Source: UBA2767 sp964194535
GTDB lineage: Bacteria; Pseudomonadota; Alphaproteobacteria; Rhizobiales; Methyloligellaceae
DNA: 7,468 nt
Assembly: GCA_964194535.1 (NCBI GenBank)
Contig: CAXMMX010000102.1
Location: 1 to 7,468, forward strand
Direction: 5' to 3'
Part shown: in pieces, positions 6,262-7,468 of the stretch
Position numbering within the stretch: position 1 is the stretch's first letter
How the letters are laid out: each line of letters starts with the position of its first letter
Position numbers and translations under genes: made by a program
Notes under the pieces: model-generated
What the model saw: the letters and a program-made list of their open reading frames with translations, nothing else
Told to the model about the DNA's origin: nothing
Databases searched by the model: none

Positions 6262-6301
6262 ACGGTCATGCGCCGTGATCTGCCAAACTACGCTGACCGT
6301 C
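6261..6301 (+). terminator. Inverted repeat directly after the leuD-like stop
   Basis: GACGGTCA at 6261-6268 pairs perfectly with TGACCGTC at 6294-6301, and the stem can be extended by GCG/CGC around a one-base bulge, leaving a loop of about 20 bases. It overlaps the last base of the stop codon. There is no T-run directly after it (the nearest is at 6359-6364), so it is not a canonical intrinsic terminator. It may protect the mRNA 3' end, act as a poor terminator, or be an operator. Confidence 0.35.
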
Positions 6302-6368
6302 GCCTGTTGGTCTGCCATTAGTAGTATGACGGCAACGCCGAACCATTATTCTCCAATCTTTTTTGGCA

Positions 6369-6489
6369 ATGTCCGCTATTGGCACTAAGCGGACATTCCA
6401 GCCCATCAGGATTTATGTCCGCTTTGGGGGGTAAAGCTGAAGTCAGATCATGCTGTGCCCAATGTCCGCTAATGACCCAAAGCTGTCAT
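6369..6489. repeat. Dispersed palindromic repeat, copy 3 (three hairpin units)
   Basis: The first unit, 6369-6396, has perfect arms ATGTCCGCT / AGCGGACAT. A linker (ATTCCAGCCCATCAGGATTT) matching copy 1 leads to a degenerate second unit at 6415-6443, whose right arm is AGCTGAAGT. A third unit at 6462-6489 has left arm ATGTCCGCT and a decayed right arm AGCTGTCAT; its loop, AATGACCCAA, resembles that of the second unit in copy 2. This copy therefore links the left half seen in copy 1 with the right half seen in copy 2 and gives the best view of the full element. The right arms have decayed while the left arms are intact. Confidence 0.8.
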
Positions 6490-6519
6490 TGATCGTCATT
6501 GACTTTGCAGCGCATGCAA
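6485..6519. promoter_or_regulatory. Direct repeat and TTGCA-N5-TGCAA palindrome upstream of the nicE-like gene
   Basis: GTCATTGATC at 6485-6494 is followed at once by GTCATTGACT at 6495-6504, and TTGCA-GCGCA-TGCAA lies at 6505-6519, about 100 bases before the ATG. The position and symmetry fit a regulator-binding site, but such short repeats also occur by chance, and the first copy overlaps the end of the repeat element. Confidence 0.3.
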
Positions 6520-6616
6520 CTGAACTGACCTTCCGCTGTAGGGCTTTGGATTGTGTTATTTCAGTCATCGAATACTGTAGTCGCAGCAACCCATACAACT
6601 GGGAGAGACCGCAAGC

Positions 6617-7393
6617 ATGACTGAAAAAACCTATCGTATTGGGCAGATCGTCCCGAGTTCGAACGTCACGATGGAGACCGAGATTCCGGCTCTGCTTCGG
6701 GCGCGGGAGCAGACAGACCCGGAGCGCTTCACCTTCCATTCAGCGCGGATGCGGATGAAGAACGTGACCAAGGAGGAACTGGCTGCGATGGACGCGGAGT
6801 CAGACCGCTGTGCGCTGCAGCTCTCGGACGCCGCGGTCGACGTGATGGGCTACGCCTGTCTGGTAGCGATCATGAGCGTGGGCAAGGGCTATCACCGCGA
6901 ATCGGAAGCGCGGCTGTCGGAGGTTGCCGGCGAGAACGGCCGCCCCTGCCCGGTGGTCAGTTCCGCCGGAGCATTGATCGACGGGCTGAACGCGCTCGGC
7001 GCGAAGAAGATCGCGATCATTACCCCCTATATGAAGCCGCTGACCAAGCTTGTGGTCGACTATATCGAGCATGAAGCGATCGAGGTGATCGATGCCATCG
7101 CGCTCGAGATCCCCGACAATCTGGAGGTGGCGGCGCAGGACCCCCGCCAGCCGGCCAGCCTTTACAAGCGGCTCAATGTAAAAGGCGCGGACGCGATCGT
7201 GGTATCGGCGTGCGTGCAAATGCCGTCGCTTGCCTCGATCCCGATGGTGGAGGAAATGTCGGGACTACCGGCGGTGTCGGCCTCCGTCTGCACCACCTAC
7301 CGGATGCTGAAGGCGCTGGGCTTGCGGACCACCGCGCCTGGCGGTGGCACTTTGCTCAGCGGGCATCTTGACGAGGTGCAGCAGGTCGCTTGA
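6617..7393 (+). CDS. nicE: Maleate cis-trans isomerase (NicE/MaiA-type, Asp/Glu racemase superfamily)
   Basis: This complete 258-residue protein closely resembles the maleate isomerases that turn maleate into fumarate, the last step of aerobic nicotinate and some aromatic pathways (EC 5.2.1.1); it is a cytoplasmic, cofactor-free enzyme. Diagnostic segments are GQIVPSSNVTMETEIP at 9-24, RMRMKNVTKEELAAMD at 44-59, GYACLVAIMSVG at 78-89, TPYMKPLTKLVVDYIEHE at 136-153 and VSACVQMPSL at 196-205. Cys81 and Cys199 are the expected pair of catalytic cysteines of the Asp/Glu racemase fold, and Asn16 sits in the conserved PSSN loop. Length is normal. GGGAGAG at 6601-6607 lies 9 bases before the ATG. 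No other nicotinate genes occur within the window, so its substrate could be maleate from another source, or an alkylmaleate. Arylmalonate decarboxylase, a relative, is less likely given the motif match. Confidence 0.9.
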   Translation: MTEKTYRIGQIVPSSNVTMETEIPALLRAREQTDPERFTFHSARMRMKNVTKEELAAMDAESDRCALQLSDAAVDVMGYACLVAIMSVGKGYHRESEARLSEVAGENGRPCPVVSSAGALIDGLNALGAKKIAIITPYMKPLTKLVVDYIEHEAIEVIDAIALEIPDNLEVAAQDPRQPASLYKRLNVKGADAIVVSACVQMPSLASIPMVEEMSGLPAVSASVCTTYRMLKALGLRTTAPGGGTLLSGHLDEVQQVA

Positions 7394-7468
7394 GGAAGGG
7401 TCGTGGGCCGATCAATGCGAGCATCTAGTTTGTGGATTAAATCCTGCCTACTTCGGCGGTTGTGAATA
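7394..7468. other. Intergenic sequence at the right edge
   Basis: The 75 bases after the maleate isomerase stop contain no recognisable gene start, terminator or repeat copy. The neighbouring gene lies beyond the window. Confidence 0.4.

Larger units (their letters stand above)
6262..6616. other. Intergenic region with repeat copy 3 and the nicE-like leader
   Basis: These 355 bases separate the leuD-like gene from the maleate isomerase gene and suggest that the latter has its own promoter. Contents are the inverted repeat just after the stop, repeat copy 3 (6369-6489), a 10-base tandem direct repeat at 6485-6504, a small palindrome at 6505-6519 and a weak promoter candidate (TTGTGT at 6551-6556, 16-base spacer, TACTGT at 6573-6578). 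The sequence is clearly lower in GC than the genes on either side. No credible gene was seen on either strand. Confidence 0.6.

Overview
The window looks like part of an alphaproteobacterial chromosome, most likely a sphingomonad or a relative. The basis is moderately high GC, Gram-negative-style ribosome binding sites, and three intergenic copies of a short palindromic repeat built on ATGTCCGCT...AGCGGACAT. From memory, this repeat type gives rise to the spurious 'MSALGQKQT'-type ORFs common in sphingomonad and Bradyrhizobium genomes. The taxonomic placement is inference. All genes are metabolic; no transporter, regulator, transposase, tRNA or rRNA gene was found.

Layout: (1) 1-66, the last 21 codons of an unidentified + strand gene. 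(2) 67-318, an intergenic stretch with repeat copy 1. (3) A minus-strand two-gene operon, read 2600 to 319: an AMP-forming acyl-CoA synthetase, then a short citrate-synthase-fold protein of the citryl-CoA lyase type, joined by a 1-nt TGATG stop/start overlap. (4) 2601-3286, a 686-bp divergent intergenic region with repeat copy 2, a long inverted repeat and weak promoter candidates. (5) A plus-strand three-gene operon: an isocitrate lyase/PEP mutase superfamily C-C lyase (3287-4225), then a LeuC-like (4242-5645) and a LeuD-like (5647-6261) [4Fe-4S] hydro-lyase pair. (6) 6262-6616, an intergenic stretch with an inverted repeat just after the operon and a degenerate repeat copy 3. (7) A maleate cis-trans isomerase of the NicE type (6617-7393), followed by 75 bases with no gene.

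The most interesting reading is the combination. The two divergent operons together supply an acid-CoA ligase, a citrate-synthase/citryl-CoA-lyase fold enzyme, an aconitase-superfamily hydratase/isomerase and a methylisocitrate/dimethylmalate-lyase-like enzyme. Those are the same four enzyme classes as the 2-methylcitrate cycle (PrpE, PrpC, AcnD/PrpD, PrpB), but built from different subfamilies. An alternative is a route for an alkylated maleate or malate (hydratase plus lyase giving a 2-oxoacid and a carboxylic acid), as in the dimethylmaleate branch of nicotinate fermentation, with the ligase activating the released acid. The nearby maleate isomerase fits a C4-C6 unsaturated dicarboxylate theme. 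The LeuC and LeuD homologues carry substitutions in otherwise conserved motifs, which argues against simple leucine biosynthesis. The actual substrate cannot be read from the sequence.
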